Source: Novosphingobium aerophilum (GTDB lineage Bacteria > Pseudomonadota > Alphaproteobacteria > Sphingomonadales > Sphingomonadaceae). Taken from it: 64,000 nt of DNA. This document shows, piece after piece, positions 9,866 to 19,478 of this stretch; within the stretch, counting starts at the first letter, position 1, and every line of letters starts with the position of its first letter. Position numbers and translations under genes: made by a program. The stretch lies in contig NZ_JACLAU010000011.1 of the NCBI RefSeq assembly GCF_014230305.1, positions 35,078 through 99,077 on the forward strand, read 5' to 3'. The notes below the pieces were generated by a model, which worked only from the letters and a program-made list of their open reading frames with translations, was not told the DNA's origin and ran no database searches.

Positions 9866-11956
9866 ATGTCCCGCCCAGCCCACCGCCAGCTCCTGGCATC
9901 CCTGTTGGCCGCCGCCGCCCTGTTCGCCCCCCTGCCGGTCCTGGCCCACGACGAGGTCGCGCCGCGCCCCGTGGTCACCAGCAAGGAGCAACTGCTGGTC
10001 GCCCCGGCGGGCGCGCGCCGCTACACCATCAGCTCGATCGCCGGCCAGCATGGCGAGATCGCGCAGTGGACCCTGCCCGACGGCCAGATCGCTTACCGCA
10101 TGTCGATGTCGCTGCGGGGCTGGATCACCGAGACCGACCAGATCATGACCCTGGGGCCCGATGGCCGGCCGACCCGCATCTCGATCCGCGGCTTCACCGA
10201 CAGCGGCGACGCGACCGAGGACTACGCGGTCGACGCGGCGGGCGTGGCCCGCTGGAAGACCTCGGTCGATTCCGGCGAGGCACCGCTCGGGGCAAAGCGC
10301 TACTCCACCTATGGCGGGCCCTGGCTGGCCGGCGAGGCCGACATCAACGCCCTGGTCGCGGCCGGTGACAAGGGCATCGACATGCTGCCCAGCGGCCATG
10401 CCACGCTGAAGATCGTCCGTCCGGTGACGGTCGCGGGCCCGAACGGTCCGGTTTCGCTCAAGCTGGCCTTCGTCCAGGGCCTGGGCTTCGCGCCCTCGCC
10501 GATCTGGCTCGACGCGGACAACCGGTTCTTCGCCTTTGCCGGCGGCATGTCGCTGCTGCCTGCGGGTCTGGAGGCGCTGGGGCCCAAGCTGAAGGACATC
10601 CAGGAGGCGGAGACCGCCGCCCTGGTGCGCGAGGTGGCCAAGGACTTCCTGAAGCCGGCCAACCGCACGCCCACCCTGGTCGACCACGTGCTGCTGTTCG
10701 ATTCGCTCAGCGGCCGCTACGTGGCCGACCGGGCGGTGCTGATCGCGGACGGCAAGATCGCCGCGGTCGGGGCCGGCGGACAGGTCAAGGCCCCGGCCCG
10801 GGCGACCGTGATCGACGGTCGCGGCAAGACGATCACGCCGGGGCTGTGGGACGCGCACCGCCACGTCGGCGGGGATGACTGGAACCTGCTGCAGAACCTG
10901 GCCACCGGGATGACCAACTATCGCAGCCCGGGATCCCAGATCGACGAGGCGCAGAGCATCTTCAAGCGCCGCGCCGAGGGCAGCCTGCTGGCCCCCGATG
11001 GCAAGGTCTCGATCATCATCGACCGCAAGGACCCGCTGGCGGCCCAGGGCTCGCTGACGGTCTCCTCGGCCGAGGAGGCGATCGCCGCGGTGCGCCAGAT
11101 CAAGAATGCCGGGATGTGGGGGGTGAAGTTCTACACCTCGATGAACCCGGCGTGGATCGCCCCGGCCGCGGCCGAGGCGCACCGGCTGGGGCTGCATGTC
11201 CATGGCCACGTGCCCGCCGGGATGCGCCCGCTCGAGGCGGTGCGGGCCGGCTATGACGAAGTCACCCACATCAACTTCATCATGATGCAGGCCATGCCGC
11301 AGGCCGTGGTCGACAAGGCCAACACCGCGGCGCGGCTGGAGGGCCCGGCCAAGTACGGCAAGGACGTCGATCTCGATTCTCCCGAGATGACGGCCTTCTA
11401 TGCCGAGCTGGCCCGGCGCGGCACCGTGATCGACCCGACCCTGACCGTGTGGGAACCGCTGATGACCTCGGACGGCAGCGCCATGCCGCCCGAATATGCC
11501 CCCTATGCCGACGTGGCCCCGCCGACCGTGGCGCGCGGCTGGAGGATTTCGGGCTACCCGCTGTTCGATGGGCTCACCCGCGACGATTTCCGCAAGAGCT
11601 TCGCCAAGATGGTCGGGCTGGTCGGCCGGCTGCACAAGGCCGGCGTGCGGATCGTGGCGGGGACCGATGGTTATGGGCTGGAACTGGTGCGCGAGCTGGA
11701 GCTGTACCAGCAGGCCGGGCTGAGCAATGCCGAGGCCCTGCAGACCGCCACGATCGTCCCGGCGCGACTGACCGGCATGGACGGGCGCACCGGATCGATC
11801 ACCCCCGGCAAGGTGGCCGACGTCATCCTGGTCGAGGGCGACGTGTCCCAGGACATCACCGCGCTGCGCCATGTCCACACCGTGTTCCTCGACGGCTACC
11901 GGTTGGACGGGGCCGCCCTGCGCAAGGCCAGCGGGCTGAGCGGCATGCCCCGCTGA
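9866..11956 (+). CDS. Secreted metal-dependent amidohydrolase
   Basis: A 696-residue protein beginning MSRPAHRQLLASLLAAAALF with signal peptide cleavage near VLA-HD; GGAGAGGA precedes the ATG. An N-terminal beta-rich extension of about 230 residues is followed by the amidohydrolase barrel: GLWDAHRH (HxH metal site), a Lys in MWGVKFYTSMNP, HVHGHVPAG, EVTHINF and VAGTDGYG for the remaining metal ligands. It ends with GKVADVILVEG, as in imidazolonepropionase/prolidase-type enzymes. The substrate is not evident; a periplasmic peptidase or hydrolase of a cyclic amide is likely. Confidence 0.82.
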   Translation: MSRPAHRQLLASLLAAAALFAPLPVLAHDEVAPRPVVTSKEQLLVAPAGARRYTISSIAGQHGEIAQWTLPDGQIAYRMSMSLRGWITETDQIMTLGPDGRPTRISIRGFTDSGDATEDYAVDAAGVARWKTSVDSGEAPLGAKRYSTYGGPWLAGEADINALVAAGDKGIDMLPSGHATLKIVRPVTVAGPNGPVSLKLAFVQGLGFAPSPIWLDADNRFFAFAGGMSLLPAGLEALGPKLKDIQEAETAALVREVAKDFLKPANRTPTLVDHVLLFDSLSGRYVADRAVLIADGKIAAVGAGGQVKAPARATVIDGRGKTITPGLWDAHRHVGGDDWNLLQNLATGMTNYRSPGSQIDEAQSIFKRRAEGSLLAPDGKVSIIIDRKDPLAAQGSLTVSSAEEAIAAVRQIKNAGMWGVKFYTSMNPAWIAPAAAEAHRLGLHVHGHVPAGMRPLEAVRAGYDEVTHINFIMMQAMPQAVVDKANTAARLEGPAKYGKDVDLDSPEMTAFYAELARRGTVIDPTLTVWEPLMTSDGSAMPPEYAPYADVAPPTVARGWRISGYPLFDGLTRDDFRKSFAKMVGLVGRLHKAGVRIVAGTDGYGLELVRELELYQQAGLSNAEALQTATIVPARLTGMDGRTGSITPGKVADVILVEGDVSQDITALRHVHTVFLDGYRLDGAALRKASGLSGMPR

Positions 11957-11973
11957 GACGATGACCGCGCTGC

Positions 11974-12000
11974 GGGCCGCCGCTGATCCGGCGGCGGCCC
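11974..12000 (+). terminator. GC-rich hairpin after the amidohydrolase gene
   Basis: GGGCCGCCG and CGGCGGCCC-like arms flank a short loop directly after the stop codon. No U-run follows, so the terminator is only possible. Confidence 0.4.
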
Positions 12001-12082
12001 CAGCCGATCCCGATACAATCGATAATTGCCTGATATAAAAGAAATTTCCGGGAACTGCAGGAACGCAACCCGCCAGCTTCGG

Positions 12083-12098
12083 TTAACCCCCCATTAAC
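12083..12098 (+). promoter_or_regulatory. CtrA-type box TTAA-N7-TTAAC
   Basis: TTAACCCCCCATTAAC gives two TTAA half-sites exactly seven bases apart, the full consensus of the alphaproteobacterial cell-cycle regulator CtrA. It lies about 30 bases before the ATG of the PEP-CTERM protein, where a bound regulator would overlap the promoter or transcription start. Confidence 0.55.
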
Positions 12099-12127
12099 CG
12101 ACCAGCCAAGGCAGGGAGTACCCGGGT

Positions 12128-12721
12128 ATGAAGAGACTTGTAGCAGCACTGGCCGTTGGATCGGCCCTCGTCATGGCACCGGCCTCGCAAGCGGCCACCA
12201 CGGTCGCCGCCAGCAACACCGACACGGCCGCCGACGGATCGTTCACGACCACGTTCAGCGATGCCAACATGCCGGTCGGGCCGGGCGGCCTGTTCACCCG
12301 CACGCTGGATTTCACCACGCTGGCCGGTATCCTGGGGATCAGCATCGAGACGATCGCCAACTATCCGGGCGGTCCGAACGACACCGACATCACCCGCGTG
12401 TGGCTGTCCGGGGGCTCGCTCGGCGTGCTGGACATCTTCCCGACCGTGTTCAGCATGGATACCGATGAACAGTACCGGCTCTATCCGTTCCCGGTCGATG
12501 CGGGCAACTACACCCTGTCCATCCAGGGCACGCCGGCATTGGAGAACAGTGGCTACAGCGGCCAAATCGTCTTTTCCGCCGGAGACATTCCGAACCCCAG
12601 CGCGGTCCCCGAACCGGCGACCTGGCTGCTGCTGATGACGGGCCTGGGAATGATCGGCTTCGCCCTGCGCCGTCACCGCGCCCACAGCGGCATTGCCCAG
12701 GTGCGCGTCCGGCTCGCCTGA
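12128..12721 (+). CDS. PEP-CTERM sorting domain protein
   Basis: A 197-residue exported protein with an N-terminal signal (MKRLVAALAVGSALVMAP) and a C-terminal PEP-CTERM tail: VPEPATW, a hydrophobic stretch (LLLMTGLGMIGFAL) and RRHR. Such proteins are processed by an exosortase and placed on the surface or in exopolysaccharide. The body (about 140 residues, Thr/Asp-rich) has no domain I recognise. GGGAG lies upstream of the ATG. A CtrA-type box precedes it and a strong hairpin terminator follows. The large glycosyltransferase downstream fits a surface/exopolysaccharide context. Confidence 0.85.
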   Translation: MKRLVAALAVGSALVMAPASQAATTVAASNTDTAADGSFTTTFSDANMPVGPGGLFTRTLDFTTLAGILGISIETIANYPGGPNDTDITRVWLSGGSLGVLDIFPTVFSMDTDEQYRLYPFPVDAGNYTLSIQGTPALENSGYSGQIVFSAGDIPNPSAVPEPATWLLLMTGLGMIGFALRRHRAHSGIAQVRVRLA

Positions 12722-12745
12722 TCCTGCCCGACCAGGGGGACCTTT

Positions 12746-12781
12746 CACGACCGGCTCCGTCGCGCGACGGAGCCGGTCGTG
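12746..12781 (+). terminator. Rho-independent-type hairpin after the PEP-CTERM gene
   Basis: A perfect 36-base palindrome (CACGACCGGCTCCGTCGC and its complement) begins 24 bases after the stop, followed by TCTTGT. It can act in either direction; the remaining stretch to 13022 shows no gene. Confidence 0.7.
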
Positions 12782-13022
12782 TCTTGTGCCAAGGCGCATT
12801 GTGCGGCGCGGCGCGCGCCCTGACATAGACCAACTAGCCCAACGAGTTAGATTTCTATCAAATGGCTTAGGGAAAGCCGACCGCACCCTGGGTAAACACG
12901 CCGCCGACGGCAGGCAGGTGCGACAAACAGCGCAGGTCCGCCTTCAAGTCTGGGTCTCCGCGCATGTCATTCATCCGGCCAAAGTGCAGCGATCGTGCAT
13001 GTGCCCAAGTCGGATAGCATCG
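12782..13022. other. Upstream region of the large glycosyltransferase
   Basis: No gene seen. The reading frame of the glycosyltransferase is open through this stretch and through the preceding hairpin, but the translation is low-complexity and lacks family features. The AT-richer part near 12820-12870 may contain a promoter; no confident -35/-10 pair could be assigned. Confidence 0.4.
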
Positions 13023-16000
13023 ATGAATTTCAGCAGGGTTGTCGGCAAGAGGTTGTTGCGGTTGCGGTCGGCGAATGGGGTGGCAGAGGACAGCGCGGCG
13101 CTGCGCGCGTTGGTCTTCACCGAGGATAACCGTAAGGCGGGGCTGTTCGACCCCGACTGGTATCTTCAGGCCTATCCCGACGTAAAGGCCGAAGGCCTCG
13201 ATCCGCTGCAGCACTACCTGCTTCACGGACATGCCGAGGGGCGCAATCCGGGCCCCTCCTTCGATACCCGATTCTATATCGAATCCTCCCCCGACGTGGT
13301 CGCATCGGGGATCAACCCGCTGGTCCACTACCTGCGCTGGGGCCAAGGCGAAGGTCGGGCACCGAACGGGCGGGTCGCGCCTTCGCGGCGGGGCAAGGCG
13401 GTGCGGCACGTGATCGTCAAGGAGATGGCGTTCGAACCGGGCCATGAAGCGGCCGTCCTGGTCACCCATGCCCCGGCCGGGCGCCTCAAGCCCCACGTGC
13501 AACCCTATATGGAGGCCTTGCGCGCCAATGGCCTGACCGTGCTGCTGGTGGCCGTGGTTGATCGCCCGCTTGAACTGCGACCGGCCGAGATCGCCACCGC
13601 CAGCGGGATCATCGTGCGCGACAATGCTGGCTACGATTTCGGCGCCTGGGCCCATGCCCTGCAGATCGAACCTGCACTGCTCGGCGCCAGCCGGCTGATC
13701 CTGACCAACGACAGCGTGGTCTGCAGCAGCGACCCGGCCCGCTTCCGCACGTTGATCGAACGCCTGCGGGCCAGCGGCGCAGACGTGACGGGGCTGACCG
13801 CAAGCCACGAGCATGGCTGGCACCTGTCGAGCTATTTCCTGGCCCTGGCCCCCCGGGCACTGGGGTCCTGGGCCTTCCAGCATTTCTTCCGCGACATCCG
13901 CAACCTGAGCGACAAGGACGAGGTGATCCGCACCTATGAGGTGCCCTTCGCGGCCCGGATGCAGGCCGCCGGGCTTTCCGTGGCAGCGCTCTACACCGGA
14001 TCGGGCCCTGGCAATCCCACCCTGTTCTGCTGGCGGGAACTGATTGCGCAGGGCTTCCCCTTCGTAAAGCTGCTGCTGCTGCGTGACAGTTTCGCAACGG
14101 GCAGTGACTGGCCCGAGCCGGTCCGGCGGGCGCTCCGGGATCTGCGCGAAAACTGGCCGGGAATCCTGAGGGCTGCCGGGTTCGATGTCCGTCTGGTCCA
14201 GGCGGCGATTGACGCCGCGGACTGCAGCCACATTCCGGCAGGCCCATCGACCGATCTGCTCGTGGCCGGATCGGGTAGCACGGCGATTTCCCGCGACCAT
14301 ACCCTCAAGGTGGCGTTCCTCGGCCCCTGGAACTACGACAACGGCCTGGGCTCGGCCAGCCGAGAACTGCTGTGCGCACTGCGCCACACCGGCGTCCGGC
14401 TGAACGTCCATCCCGTGGCCCGGCCGTTCCACGTGCACCGCCAGATCTGCCCCCCGGTCGCCACCACCGACTTCGCCGGCCAGCCCGACATCGCGGTGGT
14501 GCACCTCAACCCTGATTCGTGGCACCTGCTCACTGCGGACCAGCGCGAGATCGTGCGGTCCGCGAGGCAGCGGATCGGTTACTGGGTCTGGGAGACCGAC
14601 ACCATTCCTCCGGCCTGGCAGCACGACCTGCACTCGGTCGACCGGATCTGGGCTCCCAGCCAGTACTGCGCCGACATCTTCTCCGCCCATGTCGATCTAC
14701 CGGTCGACGTGATCCCGCATCCGGTCCCCGTGCCGGCAGGCATTGCCGCCGGGCGCGAGACCATGCTGCGGCGGGTGGGCGTCGATCCCGACCGGCGGGT
14801 GATCCTCTACATTTTCGACGGGGCCAGCTACCTAATCCGCAAGAACCCCGAGGCGCTGGTCCGGGCCTTCGCGGCGGCGGGGCTGGCCCGCCGCGGCTGG
14901 TCCCTGCTGCTCAAGACCAAGCATCTTTATGACCGGCCAGCGGCAGGAGAGGCGCTGGCGAGGCTGGTCGCCGCAACGCCGGGAGCGGTTCTCGCCGACA
15001 TTTCGCTGGACGCGGACGAGGTGACCAGCCTGATCGCGGCCGCTGACGTCTATGCTTCACCACATTGTTCGGAAGGCTTCGGCCTGACCGTGGCCGAGGC
15101 CATGGCGGTGGGGCGGCCGGTAGTGGCGACCGACTTCGGCGGCACTCGCGATTTCCTGTCCGCGGATTGCGGCTATCCGGTGTCCGCCACCCGCGCGGTC
15201 CTGGAAGAGGACCATGGCCACTATCTCAAGGGCCATGCCTGGGCTCGGATCGATGAGGGTGCGCTGGCGGCCGCGCTGACCCGAGCCGCCGATGCGGCCA
15301 GCGCGGGGGATCATCGCATGGGCCAGGCGGCCCGTGCCGCGGTGGCACACAGGCTGAGCTATGCCAGCGTAGCACGCCGGATTGAGGACAGCTTCGCCGC
15401 CGCTGTAGAGGACAGCGCGGGGCATGACGGCAAGGCGAAGCCAGTTGCCCGACGCAGCGCGGCCATCCAGCCGCCGCCTGTCCCCGATGTTCGGATCGAT
15501 CCGACCGCGGGGGTGCCGTTCGGCCGTGTCGCCTTCGAGGCGGGCGTCATTCCGGTCAGGCTGGCGGACGACCTGGCCTGGGACGCGACGCCCCTGCCGC
15601 CGGGTCCGGCGAACGACTGGCTGGTGCTGGCGCCGCGATCGTCGCGGATCCGGGCCGATGCCGACCGGGTGATCCTGCAGGCCGCGGCGCAGCGGCCCGA
15701 CGTGGCGCTGTTCTATGCCGACGATGCGGCGGTGGAGGCCCCGGCGCAACACCGGGTGCGGCTCAAGCCCGACTTCAATGCCACGCTGCTGGTTTCGCAG
15801 GACTATATCGGCGCGCCGGTGATCATCCGCCGCGACCTGTTCGACGCACTGGGCGGACTGGCACGCGAACGGCGCGGTGCTGCGCTGTATGACCTGGTCC
15901 TGCGCGTCGCCGAGGCCGGGCGGACGATCGCGCGCATTCCCGAGGTGCTGCTGGTCCATCCCGGGGAACGCCCCTTGCCTCCGGTCGAGCAGCGCCGCGC

Positions 16001-16949
16001 CGCCCTGGTCGCCCGCCGCCATCTGGCCGGCGTCGACCTGGTCGAGGCCGGTGCCCCGGGCCAGCTCCGACAGCAGCGGCAATTCGGCGAGGGCCTGTTT
16101 CCCCGTGTCTCGCTGCTGATCCCGACCAACCGGGCGCTGCGGCCCGGGGAAGACGGCACCTATATCGAGCGTCTGCTTGGGGCGATCGCTCGGGCCAACT
16201 GGCCACTGGAAACGATCACAGCCATTGTTGGCGACAATTTCGCCGATGAACCCGGCTGGGCAAGGCAGCGCTGGCCATTCCGCCTGATCCGCGTCCACAC
16301 CCCCGAACATGCCGGAGCCCAGTTCAACTATGCGGCGAAGGCCAACCAACTGTGGCGGCTCGCCCCGGACGATCACGTGATCTTCCTCAACGACGATGCC
16401 GAGCCCAGCGATGCGGAGTGGCTCAAGGCCCTTGTGGGGTTCCTGGCCGAACGCAGCGTGGGCGCCGTGGGGGCCAGGCTCCTTTATGCCAACGGATCGA
16501 TCCAGCACGCGGGGATGATCCCGGCGCTGCGCACGGCGGTGCACGCCTGGCTGGGCTGGCCGGCCGACGCCGGAACGTACTTCGGCTGGGCTGAGGCCCA
16601 GCGCGAATGGTCGATGCTGACCGGTGCCGTGCTGGCCACAAGGCGGTCGATCCTGGAACGGGTCAACGGCTTCGACGAGCGCTTCAGTCTTGAGTTCAAT
16701 GATGTCGACCTGTGCCTGCGCATCCGGGGGCTTGGCTACCGGCTGGTCTACAACCCCGACGCCTGCTTCACTCACGCCGAGAAGGCCTCTCGCGGCGAGA
16801 CCGCACCGCCCGGGGCGGAGGTGGCACTGTTCCTGTCGCGCTGGTCGGAGTGGCTGGCACACGATCCGGCCTACCATCCCATGTTTGATCCGCACAGGTT
16901 CGATCCGGTGCCAGCGGTGCCGGCCGATGCGTGGTTCGTGAAGCGCTAG
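13023..16949 (+). CDS. Giant multidomain glycosyltransferase (RgpF-like, GT4 and GT2 modules)
   Basis: About 1,308 residues from the ATG at 13023 (MNFSRVVGKRLLRLRS); an in-frame ATG at 12999 is an alternative. Two tandem repeats near 40-110 share the pattern D-x-x-WYL-x-x-YPDV...HYL-x-x-G-x-x-EGR. A rhamnan-synthesis F-like module follows (VTHAPAGRLKPHVQPYMEAL, RDNAGYDFGAWAHAL, LTNDSV). Next is a GT4 transferase (YLIRKNPEALVRAF, SEGFGLTVAEAMAVGRPVV). The C-terminal third is a GT2 transferase with the metal motif FLNDDAEP and the acceptor region NDVDLCLRIRGLGYR. It probably assembles a cell-surface polysaccharide or O-antigen with several linkages. It stands alone rather than in a visible polysaccharide cluster. 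Confidence 0.85.
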   Translation: MNFSRVVGKRLLRLRSANGVAEDSAALRALVFTEDNRKAGLFDPDWYLQAYPDVKAEGLDPLQHYLLHGHAEGRNPGPSFDTRFYIESSPDVVASGINPLVHYLRWGQGEGRAPNGRVAPSRRGKAVRHVIVKEMAFEPGHEAAVLVTHAPAGRLKPHVQPYMEALRANGLTVLLVAVVDRPLELRPAEIATASGIIVRDNAGYDFGAWAHALQIEPALLGASRLILTNDSVVCSSDPARFRTLIERLRASGADVTGLTASHEHGWHLSSYFLALAPRALGSWAFQHFFRDIRNLSDKDEVIRTYEVPFAARMQAAGLSVAALYTGSGPGNPTLFCWRELIAQGFPFVKLLLLRDSFATGSDWPEPVRRALRDLRENWPGILRAAGFDVRLVQAAIDAADCSHIPAGPSTDLLVAGSGSTAISRDHTLKVAFLGPWNYDNGLGSASRELLCALRHTGVRLNVHPVARPFHVHRQICPPVATTDFAGQPDIAVVHLNPDSWHLLTADQREIVRSARQRIGYWVWETDTIPPAWQHDLHSVDRIWAPSQYCADIFSAHVDLPVDVIPHPVPVPAGIAAGRETMLRRVGVDPDRRVILYIFDGASYLIRKNPEALVRAFAAAGLARRGWSLLLKTKHLYDRPAAGEALARLVAATPGAVLADISLDADEVTSLIAAADVYASPHCSEGFGLTVAEAMAVGRPVVATDFGGTRDFLSADCGYPVSATRAVLEEDHGHYLKGHAWARIDEGALAAALTRAADAASAGDHRMGQAARAAVAHRLSYASVARRIEDSFAAAVEDSAGHDGKAKPVARRSAAIQPPPVPDVRIDPTAGVPFGRVAFEAGVIPVRLADDLAWDATPLPPGPANDWLVLAPRSSRIRADADRVILQAAAQRPDVALFYADDAAVEAPAQHRVRLKPDFNATLLVSQDYIGAPVIIRRDLFDALGGLARERRGAALYDLVLRVAEAGRTIARIPEVLLVHPGERPLPPVEQRRAALVARRHLAGVDLVEAGAPGQLRQQRQFGEGLFPRVSLLIPTNRALRPGEDGTYIERLLGAIARANWPLETITAIVGDNFADEPGWARQRWPFRLIRVHTPEHAGAQFNYAAKANQLWRLAPDDHVIFLNDDAEPSDAEWLKALVGFLAERSVGAVGARLLYANGSIQHAGMIPALRTAVHAWLGWPADAGTYFGWAEAQREWSMLTGAVLATRRSILERVNGFDERFSLEFNDVDLCLRIRGLGYRLVYNPDACFTHAEKASRGETAPPGAEVALFLSRWSEWLAHDPAYHPMFDPHRFDPVPAVPADAWFVKR

Positions 16950-17013
16950 AGTTTGCGACGTAGCGGCGCTGTTGCCGTTTCGACCGGACTGAAACAGACT
17001 CCGGATTCGACGG

Positions 17014-18393
17014 TCAGGCCGTGACCAGGCCCAGGTGTTCGCGCCGCGACCAGCGCCAGAGCAGCAGCCCCGCGACGATCGCCAGCGAGATCAGCAGGCC
17101 CAGCCAGACCCCCAGGCCCGCCAGCGGTGTGAACAGGCCCAGTCCGATCGAGGCTGCGGCGCCCGGCACCCAATAGGCGAACAGCGCGATCAGCATCGGC
17201 ACGCGGGTGTCCTGCAGCCCGCGCAGCACGCCGGCCGCCACGGCCTGGATCCCGTCGAACAGCTGGAAGGCGGCGGCAACCAGCATGAACTGGGTGGCGA
17301 AGCCGATCATCGCGGCATTGGCCGGATTGGCGATGTCGACATAAAGCGCGACGAGCGGGTGGGGGATCAGCACCATGGCGCTGGCGGTCAGGGCCATGAA
17401 CCCGGCTCCGGTCGCCAGGGCGACCCACCCGGCCCGGGCCACGCCGGCCCGGTCCCCCGCGCCGAAGTGATAACCGACCCGGATGGTCGCGGCCTGGCCG
17501 ATGCCGAAGGGCACCTGGAAGCAGAACGCGGCGACCTGCAGCGCCACGGTGTGCCCGGCCAGTTGGGCCTCGCCAATCCGCCCCATCAGAAAGGCCGCGC
17601 CGCTGAACAGCCCGGCCTCGGCCAGGATCGTCGCGGCGATCGGCAGGCCGATCCGCAGCAGATCGCCCAGCCGTTGCCATTCGGGGCGCCACAACCGGCC
17701 GAACAGATGATAGCGCCGCAGCCGCCGGTCACCGCGGATCGCCGCGACATAGGCCAGCAGGGTGAGCAGCGCCGTGATCGCGGTCGACACGGCCGAGCCC
17801 CGCAGACCAAGCGCCGGCGCGCCGAAATGGCCGAACACGAACACATAGTTGCCGGCGGCGTTGACCCCGATCGACAGGGCCGTGATCGCGGTGGCGAAGT
17901 AGGGCCGGCCCATGGCCGAGACGAAGGTGCGCAGCACATTGGCGGCGATCATCAGCGGCAGGGACAGCATCAGCACCGCCAGGAAGGATCCGGCCCGGGC
18001 GGCGACGTGGGGGTCCTGGCCGGTCAGCAGCATCAGCCGTTCGCCCTGGGCGCAGATCGCCATGCCCACCCCCGCGCAGGCCAGGGCCAGCCACAGCGCC
18101 ATGCGCACGCTGCGGCGGATCTGCCGGACGGCATGGCGCCGGCTGCCGAGCTCGGCGGCGATCAGCGGCGCGACCGCCCCGGTCAGGCCCGAGAAGCACC
18201 AGGCGATCAGGCCGAACAGCGCGGTCGACAGGCTGGCCGCAGCGAGCGGCTCGGCCCCGAGCCGCGCGACGAACACCACGTCGATCGCATAGACCATCAT
18301 CTGCAGCACATTGGCCGCGGCCAGTGGCCCGGCCAGACGCAGGGTGGCACCGATCTCGGCGTGCCAGGGACGGGAAGGGACCGGCGGGGACAT
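17014..18393 (-). CDS. MATE family efflux transporter
   Basis: A 459-residue integral membrane protein with about twelve predicted helices and the internal duplication of MATE exporters. Signature segments are EIGATLRLAGPLAAANVLQM at the N-terminus, AAASLSTALFGLI in the first half and GHTVALQVAAFCFQVPFGIG in the second. These carriers export cationic drugs or metabolites using Na+ or H+. The ATG at 18393 follows a GTG at 18396 that is an equal alternative. It stands convergent to the glycosyltransferase and shares a strand with the rplJ-rplL operon, from which a terminator separates it. Confidence 0.9.
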   Translation of the reverse strand: MSPPVPSRPWHAEIGATLRLAGPLAAANVLQMMVYAIDVVFVARLGAEPLAAASLSTALFGLIAWCFSGLTGAVAPLIAAELGSRRHAVRQIRRSVRMALWLALACAGVGMAICAQGERLMLLTGQDPHVAARAGSFLAVLMLSLPLMIAANVLRTFVSAMGRPYFATAITALSIGVNAAGNYVFVFGHFGAPALGLRGSAVSTAITALLTLLAYVAAIRGDRRLRRYHLFGRLWRPEWQRLGDLLRIGLPIAATILAEAGLFSGAAFLMGRIGEAQLAGHTVALQVAAFCFQVPFGIGQAATIRVGYHFGAGDRAGVARAGWVALATGAGFMALTASAMVLIPHPLVALYVDIANPANAAMIGFATQFMLVAAAFQLFDGIQAVAAGVLRGLQDTRVPMLIALFAYWVPGAAASIGLGLFTPLAGLGVWLGLLISLAIVAGLLLWRWSRREHLGLVTA

Positions 18394-18469
18394 CACCCAC
18401 AGCCGTTAGGCGGCCGGGCGGCGTTAGGAAAGCGCTGCCGGCCGGACCGGGGCAAAAGTTCGGGCGCCA

Positions 18470-18504
18470 AAGAAAAAGGGCGACCCCACCGGGGCCGCCC
18501 TTTC
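18470..18504 (-). terminator. Terminator of the rplJ-rplL operon
   Basis: On the minus strand AAAGGGCGGCCCC-GGT-GGGGTCGCCCTTT is followed by TTCTTT, a good intrinsic terminator 27 bases after the rplL stop codon. Confidence 0.85.
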
Positions 18505-18530
18505 TGCTGTACCGGGAAGAAACCGGAAGC

Positions 18531-18908
18531 TTACTTGATCTCGACGGTGCCGCCGGCTTCCTCGATCTTCTTCTTGATGTCTTCGGCCTCGGCCTTCGAC
18601 ACGCCTTCCTTGACGGCCTTCGGCGCGCTTTCGACGAGCGCCTTGGCTTCGGTCAGGCCCAGGTTGGTGATCGCGCGGACCTCCTTGATGACCTGGATCT
18701 TCTTCCCGCCGTCGCCGGTCAGGATGACGTCGAATTCGGTCTTCTCTTCGACCGCGGCGGCGGCTTCGCCACCACCGGCCGGAGCGGCCACGGCAACGGC
18801 GGCAGCGGCGCTCACGCCCCAGGCCTCTTCCAGGGCCTTGGCAAGGTCAGCCGCCTCGAGGACGGTCAGCTTCGACAGTTCTTCAACAAGCTTGGCGATA
18901 TCGGCCAT
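18531..18908 (-). CDS. rplL: Ribosomal protein L7/L12
   Basis: A 125-residue acidic stalk protein. An N-terminal dimerisation part ([20 protein letters not shown]) is followed by an Ala/Gly-rich hinge ([18 protein letters not shown]) and the factor-binding C-terminal domain ([41 protein letters not shown]). It recruits elongation factors to the ribosome. GGAG precedes the start. It is the second gene of a two-gene operon with rplJ and is not followed by rpoB, unlike the usual bacterial order. Confidence 0.98.
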   Translation of the reverse strand: MADIAKLVEELSKLTVLEAADLAKALEEAWGVSAAAAVAVAAPAGGGEAAAAVEEKTEFDVILTGDGGKKIQVIKEVRAITNLGLTEAKALVESAPKAVKEGVSKAEAEDIKKKIEEAGGTVEIK

Positions 18909-18965
18909 GATGCTTCACTCCTGATTGATGGTCCGGGACAGTCCCGGAAATTCGTCTGAAACGTC

Positions 18966-19478
18966 TTAGGCGGCCTTGTCGGCATAGGCCTGGAAGACGC
19001 GGGCCAGCTTGGCCGCCGGAGCGGTCGAGAGCTGGGCGATCTTCGTGGCCGGAGCCTGAACGAGGCCGATGAGCTTGGCGCGCATTTCGTCCAGCGAGGG
19101 CATCGTGGCGAGAGCCTTGACCCCATCGGCATTGAGGACGACCGAACCCAGCGAGCCACCGACGATCTCGATCTTGTCGGTGGTCTTCGCGAAGTCGACC
19201 ACGGCCTTGGCGGCGGCAACCGGATCGACCGAAGCGGCGATCGCGGTCGGGCCGGTGAGGAAATCGATGATCCCCTCGTAAGCCGTGTCCTTGGCGGCAA
19301 GCTTGGCAAGACGGTTCTTCGCAACCTTGTAGGTCGCGCCCGCTTCACGGACCTTTCCGCGCAGGGCGGTGGACTGGGCCACCGTCATGCCGAGGTTGCG
19401 GGTGATCACCACCACGCCGACCTCGTGGAAAGTCGCGTTCAGCGATGCGACCGATTCGGCTTTCTGCGAACGATCCAT
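18966..19478 (-). CDS. rplJ: Ribosomal protein L10
   Basis: A 170-residue protein that anchors L7/L12 dimers to 23S rRNA. The N-terminal RNA-binding domain shows [20 protein letters not shown] and [19 protein letters not shown]; the Ala-rich C-terminal helix ([18 protein letters not shown]) binds L7/L12. A strong AAGGAG lies six bases before the ATG. rplK and rplA are not adjacent. A long untranslated leader upstream is compatible with L10 autogenous control. Confidence 0.97.
   Translation of the reverse strand: MDRSQKAESVASLNATFHEVGVVVITRNLGMTVAQSTALRGKVREAGATYKVAKNRLAKLAAKDTAYEGIIDFLTGPTAIAASVDPVAAAKAVVDFAKTTDKIEIVGGSLGSVVLNADGVKALATMPSLDEMRAKLIGLVQAPATKIAQLSTAPAAKLARVFQAYADKAA

Noticed and set aside
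12693..13022. Extended N-terminus of the large glycosyltransferase
   Set aside because: It would cross the terminator hairpin and shows no resemblance to protein families; ATG at 13023 gives a natural start.
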